Assembly: GCA_029556545.1 (NCBI GenBank) | Contig: JAKQEQ010000076.1 | Span: 1 to 64,000 of the forward strand | DNA from: Candidatus Hydrogenedentota bacterium | GTDB lineage: Bacteria; Hydrogenedentota; Hydrogenedentia; Hydrogenedentales; JAGMZX01 | Direction: 5' to 3' | DNA length: 64,000 nt | Part shown: piece after piece, positions 35,447 to 45,413 of the stretch | Position numbering within the stretch: position 1 is the first letter of the stretch | Layout: each line of letters starts with the position of its first letter | Notes under the pieces: model-generated | Told to the model about the DNA's origin: nothing | Databases searched by the model: none | What the model saw: only the letters and a program-made list of their open reading frames with translations | Position numbers and translations under genes: made by a program

Positions 35447-36765
35447 GGTTTCCCCACGATGGAAATACCTTCCAGAATCGCTTCGGTGCCTTGTCCCAGG
35501 CGGGACTCAATGCGCAGCCGCCAGCCATGCGCGACTGCAATCTGGTCCACGATGGACAAACCGAGCCCGGAACCGCCCGAAAACCGCGTGAAATAGGGTT
35601 CCGTAACCCGCGGAAGATCCTCCGCGGCAATACCGCAGCCCGCATCCGATACGCCTAACGAGACCGTCGAATCAACCTGCTTCGTGAAGACGCGAACAGA
35701 CTGGCCCGGCTTCGACGCGCGCAATGCGTTGAGGATCAGGTTCAGCAGCGCGCGCCGCAGAAGGTCTTCGTCCGCTAGAACGCTTAGACCGCAGGGGACG
35801 TACAGCGTACCAACTTCCGCGGCTGAGGAATCCATTTGCAGCAGGGGCAGGAACGACTTGAAGAACGGGTCCAAATGAACGCATACCGGAACGGCTTCCT
35901 GCGGACGGGCCAGCAGGAGAAACGAGTTGATCCCGCCGATAACCCGATCCACCTCATCCACGATGTCTTTGGCCCGGTCTTTGATGGCGCAGCGGTGGTT
36001 TGTGCAGTCTCCTATGGACTGGGCAAGGCCGCGGACTATGCCGAGCGGATTCTTGGTCTCGTGCGCAAGCCCCGCGCCCAAGAGGGCGACTTGCTCCTGA
36101 CGCTGAGCGCGTTCGCGTTCCCGCGCCAGTGCGGCGGCCAGTTCGGCGCGCTTTATCAACAGTATGACCGCCAGTGTGCCCAAGCCTAACGCCAAGGTAA
36201 CGACCCCTGTGGCGATGGCAAGTTGGATCCGATGCCGCTTGATCGCCTGGTGAACCTCCGTCGCGTCCAAAGTCGCGGTCAGAGCGTAGAACCCCTTTGA
36301 GAAGGGAACCCAATCCTCCATGTCTTCTTGACCATGCAACCGTTGCCCGTCGCTGCTATGACCGCATTCCGCCAGCAGGTCCACATGGCTGGCCAACACC
36401 AGCCGGTTGCCTTCCCAGCGAGGCCGTTGCTGCGGCGCGTCGGAGATCTCCTCGCACTGACCTCCCGATGCGAGGGGCATGCCGTCGGGGCCGCGCAATT
36501 CAAGGGCCAGGATGCTCGGATTTCGCGCTAATTCTTCGAAAATGACTTTCAGGCGATCACCGCGATACTGCCCCATGCGACCATGCGCCAGAATGCCCGC
36601 CTTGAGCGCGTCCAGCACGGTCTGGCCTCTTTCCAAGAGCACGATACGGTGTGACCGAACTTCTGAGGCATATGAACTGACCAAAGAATAAATGCTGGCG
36701 GCCGCAATGAAGACGGCCACCAGCGCCAGCCAGAAGATGTTTCGATTACGTTTGCTGATCACCAC
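35443..36765 (-). CDS. Membrane sensor histidine kinase, ZraS-like
   Basis: A GTG at 36765 is chosen as start because it places RNRNIFWLALVAVFIAAASI (TM1) at the N-terminus and leaves the small gene at 36746 intact; the frame is open to 36945. The periplasmic domain (HRIVLLERGQTVLDALKAG ... IFEELARNPSILALELRG) resembles ZraS of enterobacteria, which responds to zinc and envelope stress. TM2 is AIATGVVTLALGLGTLAVIL. The kinase core has His in GAGLAHETKNPLGIVRGL, NLILNALRAS, DAGCGIA and GGSGLGLSIV. It should phosphorylate the regulator encoded next. Confidence 0.9.
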   Translation of the reverse strand: MVISKRNRNIFWLALVAVFIAAASIYSLVSSYASEVRSHRIVLLERGQTVLDALKAGILAHGRMGQYRGDRLKVIFEELARNPSILALELRGPDGMPLASGGQCEEISDAPQQRPRWEGNRLVLASHVDLLAECGHSSDGQRLHGQEDMEDWVPFSKGFYALTATLDATEVHQAIKRHRIQLAIATGVVTLALGLGTLAVILLIKRAELAAALARERERAQRQEQVALLGAGLAHETKNPLGIVRGLAQSIGDCTNHRCAIKDRAKDIVDEVDRVIGGINSFLLLARPQEAVPVCVHLDPFFKSFLPLLQMDSSAAEVGTLYVPCGLSVLADEDLLRRALLNLILNALRASKPGQSVRVFTKQVDSTVSLGVSDAGCGIAAEDLPRVTEPYFTRFSGGSGLGLSIVDQIAVAHGWRLRIESRLGQGTEAILEGISIVGKP

Positions 36766-37153
36766 TCGCTTTGTCCGCGTCCATGTAACCGCGCCGCACA
36801 CCGCATTGCCGGTTTCTTTCGCGGCGCGTCCCAGCGCCCTCATTATGCCAGACGCCGCCGCGGTTTGCCTCCGCGCACGAGCTCCGGGGGATTTGGCGCA
36901 CGCAACGCAAGGCCCGGTTGTCACAAACACCATCATCGTCAACATCGATGTACCTACGGCCGTGGACGACGTCCGGCGGGGCGTCCTGACCTGCTAGGGA
37001 CTTAGCGCCGGGCGGCGTGCCACTCGCATTCGGGCTTGCCGGCACCACCGTCACAGCGCCGAGGATCGCCGTTGCCGCGAGAGACAGCATCGCCATCGCC
37101 GCGGTAGCCGCGCTCAGTTGCTTCACCGTCTTCAGCAATCCAACTCCTCTCAT
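36746..37153 (-). CDS. Small secreted protein with a Ca/metal-type DVDDDGVCDN motif
   Basis: A 135-aa frame begins with a signal peptide (KTVKQLSAATAAMAMLSLAA, then TAILGA). One motif, DVDDDGVCDNR near residue 73, matches the repeat unit of the neighbouring lipoprotein (DEDGDGICDNR). Other Cys residues follow (RCVRQIPRSSC). The 3' end overlaps the kinase start by 20 bases. No strong ribosome site is visible, and part of the frame could be non-coding, so it is a tentative gene. It would be a second metal-binding exported product of the two-component operon. Confidence 0.5.
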   Translation of the reverse strand: MRGVGLLKTVKQLSAATAAMAMLSLAATAILGAVTVVPASPNASGTPPGAKSLAGQDAPPDVVHGRRYIDVDDDGVCDNRALRCVRQIPRSSCAEANRGGVWHNEGAGTRRERNRQCGVRRGYMDADKASGDQQT

Positions 37154-37196
37154 CAAGTAGTAGAGTAGCTCTGTTAAGGCCTTGCACGCCCGCAAG

Positions 37197-37973
37197 TCAG
37201 TTCCCGCCGCTGCCGTTCCCGCCGCCATTGCCGCCGCCGTTCCCATGTCCGTGTTGCTCATGCGAGTTTCCGCGGTCGCACAGGCCATCGCCATCCGCGT
37301 CCACAAAACTGTCGCATATGCCATCGCCGTTGCCGTCTTGTTCGCCGCAACGGTCGCAATGGCCGTCGCCATTGCCGTCTTGGAACTGGTAACCTTGAGG
37401 TCCCCATCCGAATCGCATGTGCGACCTGCTGTGGTCGCAGACGCCGTCGCCGTCTTCATCCACAAAGTTGTCGCACACGCCGTCGCCATCCGAATCATGG
37501 CCGTCACATAGGTCACACTGGCCGTCGCCGTTGGCGTCACGATACTGATAGCCGAATGGCCCCAACCCCAGGCGCATGTGCGATTGACGGTTGTCGCACA
37601 GGCTGTCACCGTCTTCGTCTACGAAGTTGCCGCATACGCCGTCGCCGTACGCGGCGCCGCTGCCGCACATGTCGCATAGACCATCGCCGTTGCCGTCCCG
37701 GAACTGGTATCCGCCGGGTCCCCAACCGAGGCGCGGATGCGACTGCCGATTGTCGCAGATGCCATCCCCATCCTCATCGACGAAGTTGTCGCAGGTGCCG
37801 TCGCCATCGAGATCAACTCCCTGACCGCAGGTATCGCAGATCGCGTCGCCGTCATCGTCAACGAATGCGTAAGCGGCCTTGGTGATTTCGGAGAGGTCAC
37901 AGGGGCATCCGGACAGGAAAACCATGCTGACCGCAGCCGTCAACGCCATCATCCATGTGTGTGTTTTTGTCAT
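37197..37973 (-). CDS. Cys/Asp-rich repeat lipoprotein, likely metal-binding sensor or buffer
   Basis: The ATG at 37973 has an AAGGACGG site. The signal MMALTAAVSMVFLSGC gives a lipobox (LSGC). The mature protein is nine or so short repeats of the type DxDGDGxCD (VDLDGDGTCDNFVDEDGDGI, then CDNRQSH), several extended with a second Cys (CDTCG, CDMCG, CDLCD, CDRCG). A linker LGWGPGGYQFRDGNGDG recurs three times. The tail is His/Gly-rich (NSHEQHGHGNGGG). Asp loops suggest calcium like thrombospondin type 3 repeats; Cys pairs and His suggest zinc or copper too. It precedes a ZraSR-like system and is driven from a sigma-54 promoter, the position ZraP holds in enterobacteria. Confidence 0.82.
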   Translation of the reverse strand: MTKTHTWMMALTAAVSMVFLSGCPCDLSEITKAAYAFVDDDGDAICDTCGQGVDLDGDGTCDNFVDEDGDGICDNRQSHPRLGWGPGGYQFRDGNGDGLCDMCGSGAAYGDGVCGNFVDEDGDSLCDNRQSHMRLGLGPFGYQYRDANGDGQCDLCDGHDSDGDGVCDNFVDEDGDGVCDHSRSHMRFGWGPQGYQFQDGNGDGHCDRCGEQDGNGDGICDSFVDADGDGLCDRGNSHEQHGHGNGGGNGGGNGSGGN

Positions 37974-38056
37974 TGTTACCGTCCTTTCTCGAACCGGTTT
38001 GAGAGCCAATCCTTCCGGTCCGCGTTTGTTGCCTGTCTCTCGGCGTGCATTAGGGA

Positions 38057-38072
38057 AGCAAGTTCGGTGCCA
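38057..38072 (-). promoter_or_regulatory. Sigma-54 promoter of the metal-binding lipoprotein operon
   Basis: On the minus strand the site reads TGGCACCGAACTTGCT, against the consensus TGGCACG-N4-TTGCW, with one mismatch and exact GG-N10-GC spacing. The predicted start of transcription is near 38046, about 72 bases before the ATG at 37973. It fits the sigma-54 activator encoded at the end of the same operon. Confidence 0.8.
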
Positions 38073-38132
38073 GGTTCTCTGGCGGCTGAGACCTGCGTCT
38101 TATGCAATATTAGCGCAACTGCGAAACAGATC

Positions 38133-38147
38133 ATGCAAAAATTGCAT
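38133..38147. promoter_or_regulatory. Palindromic operator ATGCAA-AAA-TTGCAT between two sigma-54 promoters
   Basis: A perfect 6-bp inverted repeat with a 3-base centre lies 61 bases upstream of the minus-strand promoter and 124 bases upstream of the plus-strand promoter, the right distance for an upstream activating site of an NtrC-type regulator. A related half site (ATGCAA) starts at 38102. Binding by the ZraR-like protein is inferred. Confidence 0.65.
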
Positions 38148-38270
38148 AGCCGCCAGAACAGAAGCGTGATCGGGGTATCGTGCCGTGGCAACACCGTAAC
38201 CATACGTTATTAACTTCGATGGGACAGGCACGCCTCTGATGCGGCCCGGCCGACTAGGCCAACTTGACCA

Positions 38271-38286
38271 TGGAACGGAACTTGCT
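38271..38286 (+). promoter_or_regulatory. Sigma-54 promoter of the divergent secreted-protein gene
   Basis: The site is TGGAACGGAACTTGCT, one mismatch from consensus, with exact GG-N10-GC spacing. The predicted start is near 38296, 25 bases before the ATG at 38321, with AGGAGG between. A partial GGGACAGGCACGCCTCTG repeat lies upstream at 38219-38236. Confidence 0.75.
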
Positions 38287-38320
38287 TCCAGGATTTCGGT
38301 GAACGACAAAACAGGAGGAC

Positions 38321-38716
38321 ATGAATATGAGAAAAATGCTGGCTGGTTTGCTTTTCGCGACGCTTGCGTTGGTGATTGGTGTCGCCTTAGTGAGTACGGG
38401 CGGCTACATATGGGCCGAAGTGGACGCGGAAATTACCGTGTCGCCGCGTACGCTTGTACTCTCGTCCAATTCCACCGCGTGGGTGACGGTTCACACCAAC
38501 CTGCCGTATGGCTCGGTAGAGTTCGCGTCCGTGACACTTGACGGCATCGCTATTGCCTGGTCCAAGTCGGACGCGCAAGGCAACTTTGTCGCCAAGTTTC
38601 AAATAGGCGAGATCAAAGGCATTGCGGCTCCGCCGTCCGTCGAGTTGACCCTCGCGGGAACCCTGAAGGACGGCGAAACGTTCTCCGGCACTGACACCGT
38701 GCCCGTTCTCCCGTAA
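38321..38716 (+). CDS. Secreted or membrane-anchored beta-sandwich protein under sigma-54 control
   Basis: The ATG at 38321 (or 38327) follows an AGGAGG site. An N-terminal hydrophobic segment (MLAGLLFATLALVIGVALVS) is a signal or anchor. The rest is one beta-sandwich-like domain of about 100 aa: ITVSPRTLVLSSNSTAWVTV, HTNLPYGSVEFASVTLDGIA, and GTLKDGETFSGTDTVPVLP. No enzyme motif is visible. The layout recalls small Ig-like periplasmic proteins. It is divergent from the metal-binding lipoprotein, and its own sigma-54 promoter implies joint control by the ZraSR-like pair. Function unknown. Confidence 0.82.
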   Translation: MNMRKMLAGLLFATLALVIGVALVSTGGYIWAEVDAEITVSPRTLVLSSNSTAWVTVHTNLPYGSVEFASVTLDGIAIAWSKSDAQGNFVAKFQIGEIKGIAAPPSVELTLAGTLKDGETFSGTDTVPVLP

Positions 38717-39068
38717 ACGCGGAGCGCGATTGGTATTCGGCAAGCGCTGCTTACGTGACAAGGTGCAAGACGCGGCCTATGGTGTCGCGCCGGCGTCTAT
38801 TCGTTGGTCAGTTGTGCAGGTCGGGTGAGATACGTAGCGCCGCGCTTCCCGCATCGCCTGTGTCTGCCTCATTGCCTTGTCCTGAAGTCCTACGTCGTCT
38901 TCGTCAAGTTCCCAAGCACAACTTGGGACGAGCGCCATCGTGTGCCCGCAGTTTCATGGGCTTGCATGAGCGGGTCTGATTTGGCAGGATAGGGGCGGAA
39001 AACACCTCACGACGCCGTTTCGGCGGATCAATGGGCGGGGCGGACCGCCCTCAGAAAGGAAGACACCA
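38717..39068. other. Gene-free gap of 352 bases before the metallophosphoesterase
   Basis: No convincing gene is present. Near the 3' end a GGGCGG/CCGCCC hairpin at about 39033-39050 lies just before the AGAAAGGAAG ribosome site at 39054, where it could affect translation. The rest has no recognised motif or terminator. Confidence 0.45.
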
Positions 39069-40949
39069 ATGAAGTATATGGGCTTTCGTTTCGCCATGCT
39101 TGTGCTGCTGGCGGCGGCGTTCGCGTTGCCGGCTGTGGCCCAGGACGCGGAGCAGGGATTCCACATCCGCCCGCACATGAACAACATCACCCGCGACGGC
39201 GCGACGCTTATCTGGGAGACGCGGCAGCCGGGCGAGAGCGTGGTCGAGTACGGGCGCGAGGGCGCGTTCGATCAGCGGGCGACTGGCGCGCCGGACGAAC
39301 ACAATATCCACCGGGTCCGCATCACGGGGCTCGAAGCGGAGACGGTCCACTCGTACCGGGTGCGCGCGGGCAATGACGTGCAGGAGAGCACGTTCAAGAC
39401 GGCGCCCGCCACGGACCGGCCCGTGACCTTCATCGTAGTCGGCGATTCGCGGCGCTGGAACGCTTCGTGGGAAAGCACGCGCATGGCGGCGCACGCCGCG
39501 CAATGGAACCCCGAGTTTTATATCAACAACGGCGACCTGGTCGTGAATGGGCACCAGAGAGACCTGTGGCCCGAGCACTTCGACCGCTTCCACGATCTGG
39601 CCCAGTCCCTCTGGATGGTGACGGCCCGGGGCAACCACGAAGGGTCGATGATCTTCGATGTTGAAAACGACTGGTTCGCGAAGTACCACGAGTTGCCGGG
39701 CGACGGCGAACCCTATGCCGTCTTCGATTGGGGCAACACGCATTTCGTACTCGTTTCGTTCGAGCAGACCCCCGGCGCCCCGGCCTTCCTCGACCAGCAC
39801 ATGCCCGGCGCGGACAAGCAATACACCGTCCTCGCGCAGCATTATCCCGTATATTGCAGCGGTTACTACGGCCCGACAGACAGCCGCAAGGAATTCGGCG
39901 ACCGGCAGATGAAGCCGCTCGCGGACGCCATAGACCGCCACGACATCGACCTCGACGTGGCCGGACACACCCACATCTACGAGCGCATGTTCGGCTGGCG
40001 CGAGGGAAAGCGCGACGATCGGAACGGCTGCATGTACATCGTGAACGGCGGCGACATCAACGCGAACTTCCCCGAGGCCTTCACCGCCATCCGCGACGAC
40101 CGGGAAGCGATGGAGAAGCCGACGTATACGGTCATACACATGGGCAACGACCGCATCTGGTTCCGCACCTTCGCCTGGGGCAAGGCGGAGCAGGACATCA
40201 TCGAGATCGACTACTGCGTGCGTTGGCGCGACGAGGCCCTGCCGCAGGCAGTCCTCGAACAACTGCCGGGCGCGACGGGCGCGGACCTGCTGAAGGCCAT
40301 CGAGGAATTGGGCGCCATGACCTACCAGCCCGCCGGCGAGGCATTGCTGCCGTACCTCGACGATGCGGACCCGGCGGTGCGTCGCACGGCGGCCACGGCC
40401 TTGCGGCGCATCGGCAGCGCGGAGATCGCGCCGCGGCTCCTGCCGCACCTCGCGTCCGAGGATGCGCACATCCAGCGCGAAATGGCGCGGGCGCTGGAAA
40501 TCGCGTCCGACGTCGCCCTCGCGCCCGCCGTCGCGGATGCCGCCAAGAACGCCGCGCTGGACGTGAAGGCCCGCGTTGCGCTGATCGGCGCACTCCAGTT
40601 TCATGCGCCGAAGGAGTTGGCCACGGCGACGGCGATAGCGGTGCTGCGTGACACGAGTACGCCCGCCCTGGTGCGGGAACGGGCCTCGTATGCGCTGGTG
40701 CGCACGGCCGGCGAGGCGGACATCGCGGCGATCATCGAAATGTTCGACCGCGAAACCGAGGAATACGTCATGCTGCGGCTCGCCTTCACGCTGAACGAAC
40801 TGTGCGGGCGGCGGCAGCCGGTGGACGGGAAGACCCCGATTGGCCAGTCCAAACCGGGCGAGCGCGGTGAATTCATCAAGAAGTGGGTCCAGGAAATCGA
40901 AAAGGACAAAGGTGCGCTTCCGGACGACCTGAAAAAGTGGGCGGCGTAG
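39069..40949 (+). CDS. Secreted purple-acid-phosphatase-like metallophosphoesterase with HEAT repeats
   Basis: The signal peptide is MLVLLAAAFALPAVAQ. Residues of about 30-105 are a fibronectin-like N-terminal domain of purple acid phosphatases (TRDGATLIWETRQPGESVVE). The metallophosphatase core follows: FIVVGDSRRW, YINNGDLVVNG, ARGNHEG, LAQHYPVYC and VAGHTHIYER, all the metal-ligand motifs. From residue 410 on there are HEAT repeats (LPYLDDADPAVRRTAATALR, LPHLASEDAHIQREMARAL). A phosphoesterase-HEAT fusion suggests a substrate or partner held by the helical array. It is 626 aa and extracytoplasmic. Substrate unknown. Confidence 0.9.
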   Translation: MKYMGFRFAMLVLLAAAFALPAVAQDAEQGFHIRPHMNNITRDGATLIWETRQPGESVVEYGREGAFDQRATGAPDEHNIHRVRITGLEAETVHSYRVRAGNDVQESTFKTAPATDRPVTFIVVGDSRRWNASWESTRMAAHAAQWNPEFYINNGDLVVNGHQRDLWPEHFDRFHDLAQSLWMVTARGNHEGSMIFDVENDWFAKYHELPGDGEPYAVFDWGNTHFVLVSFEQTPGAPAFLDQHMPGADKQYTVLAQHYPVYCSGYYGPTDSRKEFGDRQMKPLADAIDRHDIDLDVAGHTHIYERMFGWREGKRDDRNGCMYIVNGGDINANFPEAFTAIRDDREAMEKPTYTVIHMGNDRIWFRTFAWGKAEQDIIEIDYCVRWRDEALPQAVLEQLPGATGADLLKAIEELGAMTYQPAGEALLPYLDDADPAVRRTAATALRRIGSAEIAPRLLPHLASEDAHIQREMARALEIASDVALAPAVADAAKNAALDVKARVALIGALQFHAPKELATATAIAVLRDTSTPALVRERASYALVRTAGEADIAAIIEMFDRETEEYVMLRLAFTLNELCGRRQPVDGKTPIGQSKPGERGEFIKKWVQEIEKDKGALPDDLKKWAA

Positions 40950-41037
40950 GCAAGACTGGGTTCATTACAGGTTCGCCTTGTTTTGACACCCCGGACCGGG
41001 GAATGCGATCATAACCGGCGGTCGTTTTCTTCCATAG

Positions 41038-42942
<1,905 letters not shown>

Positions 42943-43014
42943 GAACCGCGACGGGGGCGGATCAACGGGGGTGGGGGAGAGCCACGAAGGCCCCCTGCGT
43001 GATCGGGAGAGCGG

Positions 43015-43929
43015 ATGGACAAGGTAATCGAGACCCGTGGACTGACCAAGTACTACGGTGCGGCCCTCGGAATCCGCGATGTTGATCTCGTGGTGCGACA
43101 GGGCGAAGTATTCGGTTTTCTTGGCCCCAACGGAGCGGGGAAGACCACAACGATTCGCCTGCTGCTCGGTTTGCTCCGCCCCACGCGCGGCGAGATTCGC
43201 CTGCTGGGACAGGACACGCGCCGCCGCTTCCAATCGCTCCTGCGGGATATCGGCTACCTTCCCGGCGACTTCGGACTGTATGGGGACTTGACCGGCGCAC
43301 AGTATCTCGAGTACCTCATGCGGTTGCGCGCGGGAAGGCCGACGCCCGAACAGAAAGCGGCGATGAACCGACTCATGCGCCGGTTCGAGATCGACTTCGC
43401 GAAGAAGATTCACGGCTACTCGAAAGGCATGAAGCAGGTTGTCGGCATCATTCAAGCGTTCATGCACCTGCCCCGGCTAACCATCCTGGACGAGCCCACC
43501 AGTGGGTTGGACCCCATCATGCAGGAGGCGTTCTATGAGCTTCTGGTCGAGGAAACCGGACGCGGGGCCGCCATCTTCTTTTCTTCGCATATTCTGCGCG
43601 AGGTGGAACGGGTTTGCGGCCGCGTGGGCATGATCAAGGAGGGCCGGCTACTGAATGTCGAGGCCATGAATGAGCGCGGGGCGCTGCTGGGAAAGAAAAT
43701 CGCCGTAAAGGCGCCGCGTGACGCCGCGGCAATGTTTCAACGCCTTAGCGAACTGGACGGCGTGCATGATGCGGCGCTGCGCGGCGGCACGCTGGAACTC
43801 CTGTTCACCGGGGACATGCGGCAATTCCTTCGTTTCCTCGCGCCATTCGAGATTCAGGATTTCACCTGCGAGCCTCCGAACACGGAAGACGTGTTTCTCC
43901 GGCTCTATCGGGCGGACCGCGATGTTTAA
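43015..43929 (+). CDS. ABC-2-type transporter ATP-binding protein
   Basis: It is 304 aa. Walker A is FLGPNGAGKTTTIRLLLG, the Q-loop is in DIGYLPGDFGLYGDLTG, Walker B is LTILDEPTSGLDPIMQEAF, and the switch His is in IFFSSHILREVERV. The signature is GYSKGMKQVVGI instead of LSGGQ, a form seen in this exporter group. It is an ATPase for a drug, lipid or antibiotic-like exporter, and it overlaps the permease gene by 8 bases. The C-terminal 90 residues resemble the DUF4162 regulatory part. The substrate is not predictable. Confidence 0.92.
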   Translation: MDKVIETRGLTKYYGAALGIRDVDLVVRQGEVFGFLGPNGAGKTTTIRLLLGLLRPTRGEIRLLGQDTRRRFQSLLRDIGYLPGDFGLYGDLTGAQYLEYLMRLRAGRPTPEQKAAMNRLMRRFEIDFAKKIHGYSKGMKQVVGIIQAFMHLPRLTILDEPTSGLDPIMQEAFYELLVEETGRGAAIFFSSHILREVERVCGRVGMIKEGRLLNVEAMNERGALLGKKIAVKAPRDAAAMFQRLSELDGVHDAALRGGTLELLFTGDMRQFLRFLAPFEIQDFTCEPPNTEDVFLRLYRADRDV

Positions 43930-44728
43930 CACCGCCTTGATTCGCATGTTTCTGTTGCGGCACACCAAGCTCGTCGCCATTGTCGCCGCCGCGGCCGGCC
44001 TCCTGTGCCTCTTTCTTACCCTCCTGTTCCCGAACATGCCGGACGACGAGGCCGGCGTCGTGTCGGCAAGCTGGCCGCCGATCGTGCGTGACCTTTTTGG
44101 CGACCCGCTCCTCGGGTTCTCGGACATCCATGCTTGGCTTCACTTGCAGATATTCAACATCACATTCTGGGCAATATACGGCGTGCTCGCCGCCATACTG
44201 GCGGCCGGGATCATCGCACGCGAGATTGAATGCAAGACGATGGATATTCTGCTCTCTTGTCCCATCCGGCGTAGGGACGTTCTGGCAAGCGAATTAGCGG
44301 CCATACTTATTCTGCTTGTGCTTGCGGTCCTGCCCGCACTTGCCGGATGCGCCGCCGGTCTGGCGGCGATGGGCGGCGAAATCCGGCTCGGGACGCTTGT
44401 CATGGTCGGAGCCGAAGGCGTGTTCCTCTCATTTTCTCTTGCATCCGCCACGCTCCTGATATCCGTCTTCGTGCCGAACCAAGTGCTCTCCGCCGCGTTG
44501 GCTGTAGCCGCGTATGGGTTGATGTTCTTCGTGGATTCCGTGCTTGTCCGGCTGGTGTCGGCGCTCGAACCCTGCGCCTTCCTCAATCCTTTCCATTTCT
44601 ACAACCCGGAAGCCGCGCTCATTCGTCAGGCGGCGCGGCCCGGGGACTTGATTGCGCTGTTCGCCTTTGGCGCGACCGGCGCGGTTGTCGCGGCCCTCGT
44701 CTTCGCCCGCCGCGATATTCGCTGTTGA
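43922..44728 (+). CDS. ABC-2-type transporter permease
   Basis: The ATG at 43922 gives 268 aa with about six hydrophobic segments (KLVAIVAAAAGLLCLFLTLL; ITFWAIYGVLAAILAAGIIA; LILLVLAVLPALAGCAAGL; VFLSFSLASATLLISVFV; ALFAFGATGAVVAALVFA). The cytosolic segment REIECKTMDILLSCPIRRRD is the coupling region of ABC-2 permeases. It pairs with the ATPase just upstream and probably forms a homodimeric exporter. Substrate unknown. No accessory gene is adjacent. Confidence 0.88.
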   Translation: MFNTALIRMFLLRHTKLVAIVAAAAGLLCLFLTLLFPNMPDDEAGVVSASWPPIVRDLFGDPLLGFSDIHAWLHLQIFNITFWAIYGVLAAILAAGIIAREIECKTMDILLSCPIRRRDVLASELAAILILLVLAVLPALAGCAAGLAAMGGEIRLGTLVMVGAEGVFLSFSLASATLLISVFVPNQVLSAALAVAAYGLMFFVDSVLVRLVSALEPCAFLNPFHFYNPEAALIRQAARPGDLIALFAFGATGAVVAALVFARRDIRC

Positions 44729-44893
44729 GCGCATCGCGACAGACCGGGCCGTTCGCCGCGCTTGGACGCCTGGACTCCGCGGTGGAGGCGTCCGGCGAAG
44801 CCGCCGTCTCTCTCGATGGCGTCGGCCCGGGCGCCAGGGTTATTTCTGGAATATGATAGAGTAGCGGCGAGTCCACCATCGGAGAGTATTCCT

Positions 44894-45394
44894 ATGTCAC
44901 GATCGAAGCGCGGCAAGAAAGCCAAGCACCGGCCCGGCGCGCGGAAGCCGGCGGCCCTTAAGCGGTTTTCGGTCAGGGTGCCGAAGGAATACCAGGACCT
45001 GAAGGTCGTCCGCTCGGAAATGCTGGGCCTTCGGAAGATTTCCGAGGTGTTGCTTGAATTCGCCGAACCGCACCTGGACTTGGACGGCGACCTGAATAGC
45101 GTGCGCGGATCAGTGGCTGTCGCCGCTTTGGCGTGGAACTTGAGCTTCTTCCCGCATAGTGAGCGGGCGCATGAACTGGAGGCCGCGCTGGAATCCACCT
45201 TGGGGGCGGTCCCCGCCGAGATGGTCGAGATGGCGCGATTGACGGTTCACGACCTGATGTTGCGCAAGGACACGTTCTACAGCGACGACAAGCGCTTCAT
45301 TGTCGGCTTCGACGTTACCGAAACCCGCGATGACTTCCACGTGAATGTGGCCTGTATTATCCCTTCCGAGACGGTCAGCGACGAGTTGTTATGA
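44894..45394 (+). CDS. Hypothetical protein, 166 aa, basic N-terminus
   Basis: The ATG at 44894 has a GGAGAG site. The first 30 residues are very basic (SRSKRGKKAKHRPGARKPAA), suggesting nucleic acid or ribosome contact. The rest is mixed alpha/beta: ISEVLLEFAEPHLDLDGDLN, SVRGSVAVAALAWNLSFFPH, MVEMARLTVHDLMLRKDTF, and KRFIVGFDVTETRDDFHVN. I could not place it in a family. It lies alone between an ABC exporter and the Nif3-like gene on the opposite strand. Coding is likely from a good ribosome site and a clean codon pattern. Confidence 0.75.
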   Translation: MSRSKRGKKAKHRPGARKPAALKRFSVRVPKEYQDLKVVRSEMLGLRKISEVLLEFAEPHLDLDGDLNSVRGSVAVAALAWNLSFFPHSERAHELEAALESTLGAVPAEMVEMARLTVHDLMLRKDTFYSDDKRFIVGFDVTETRDDFHVNVACIIPSETVSDELL

Positions 45395-45413
45395 CGGCGC
45401 CGAGGCGCGCCGG

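Noticed and set aside
36766-36945. Longer N-terminus for the ZraS-like kinase
   Set aside because: The extra residues are Arg/Ala-rich and overlap the small secreted frame; the GTG at 36765 places the membrane helix properly.
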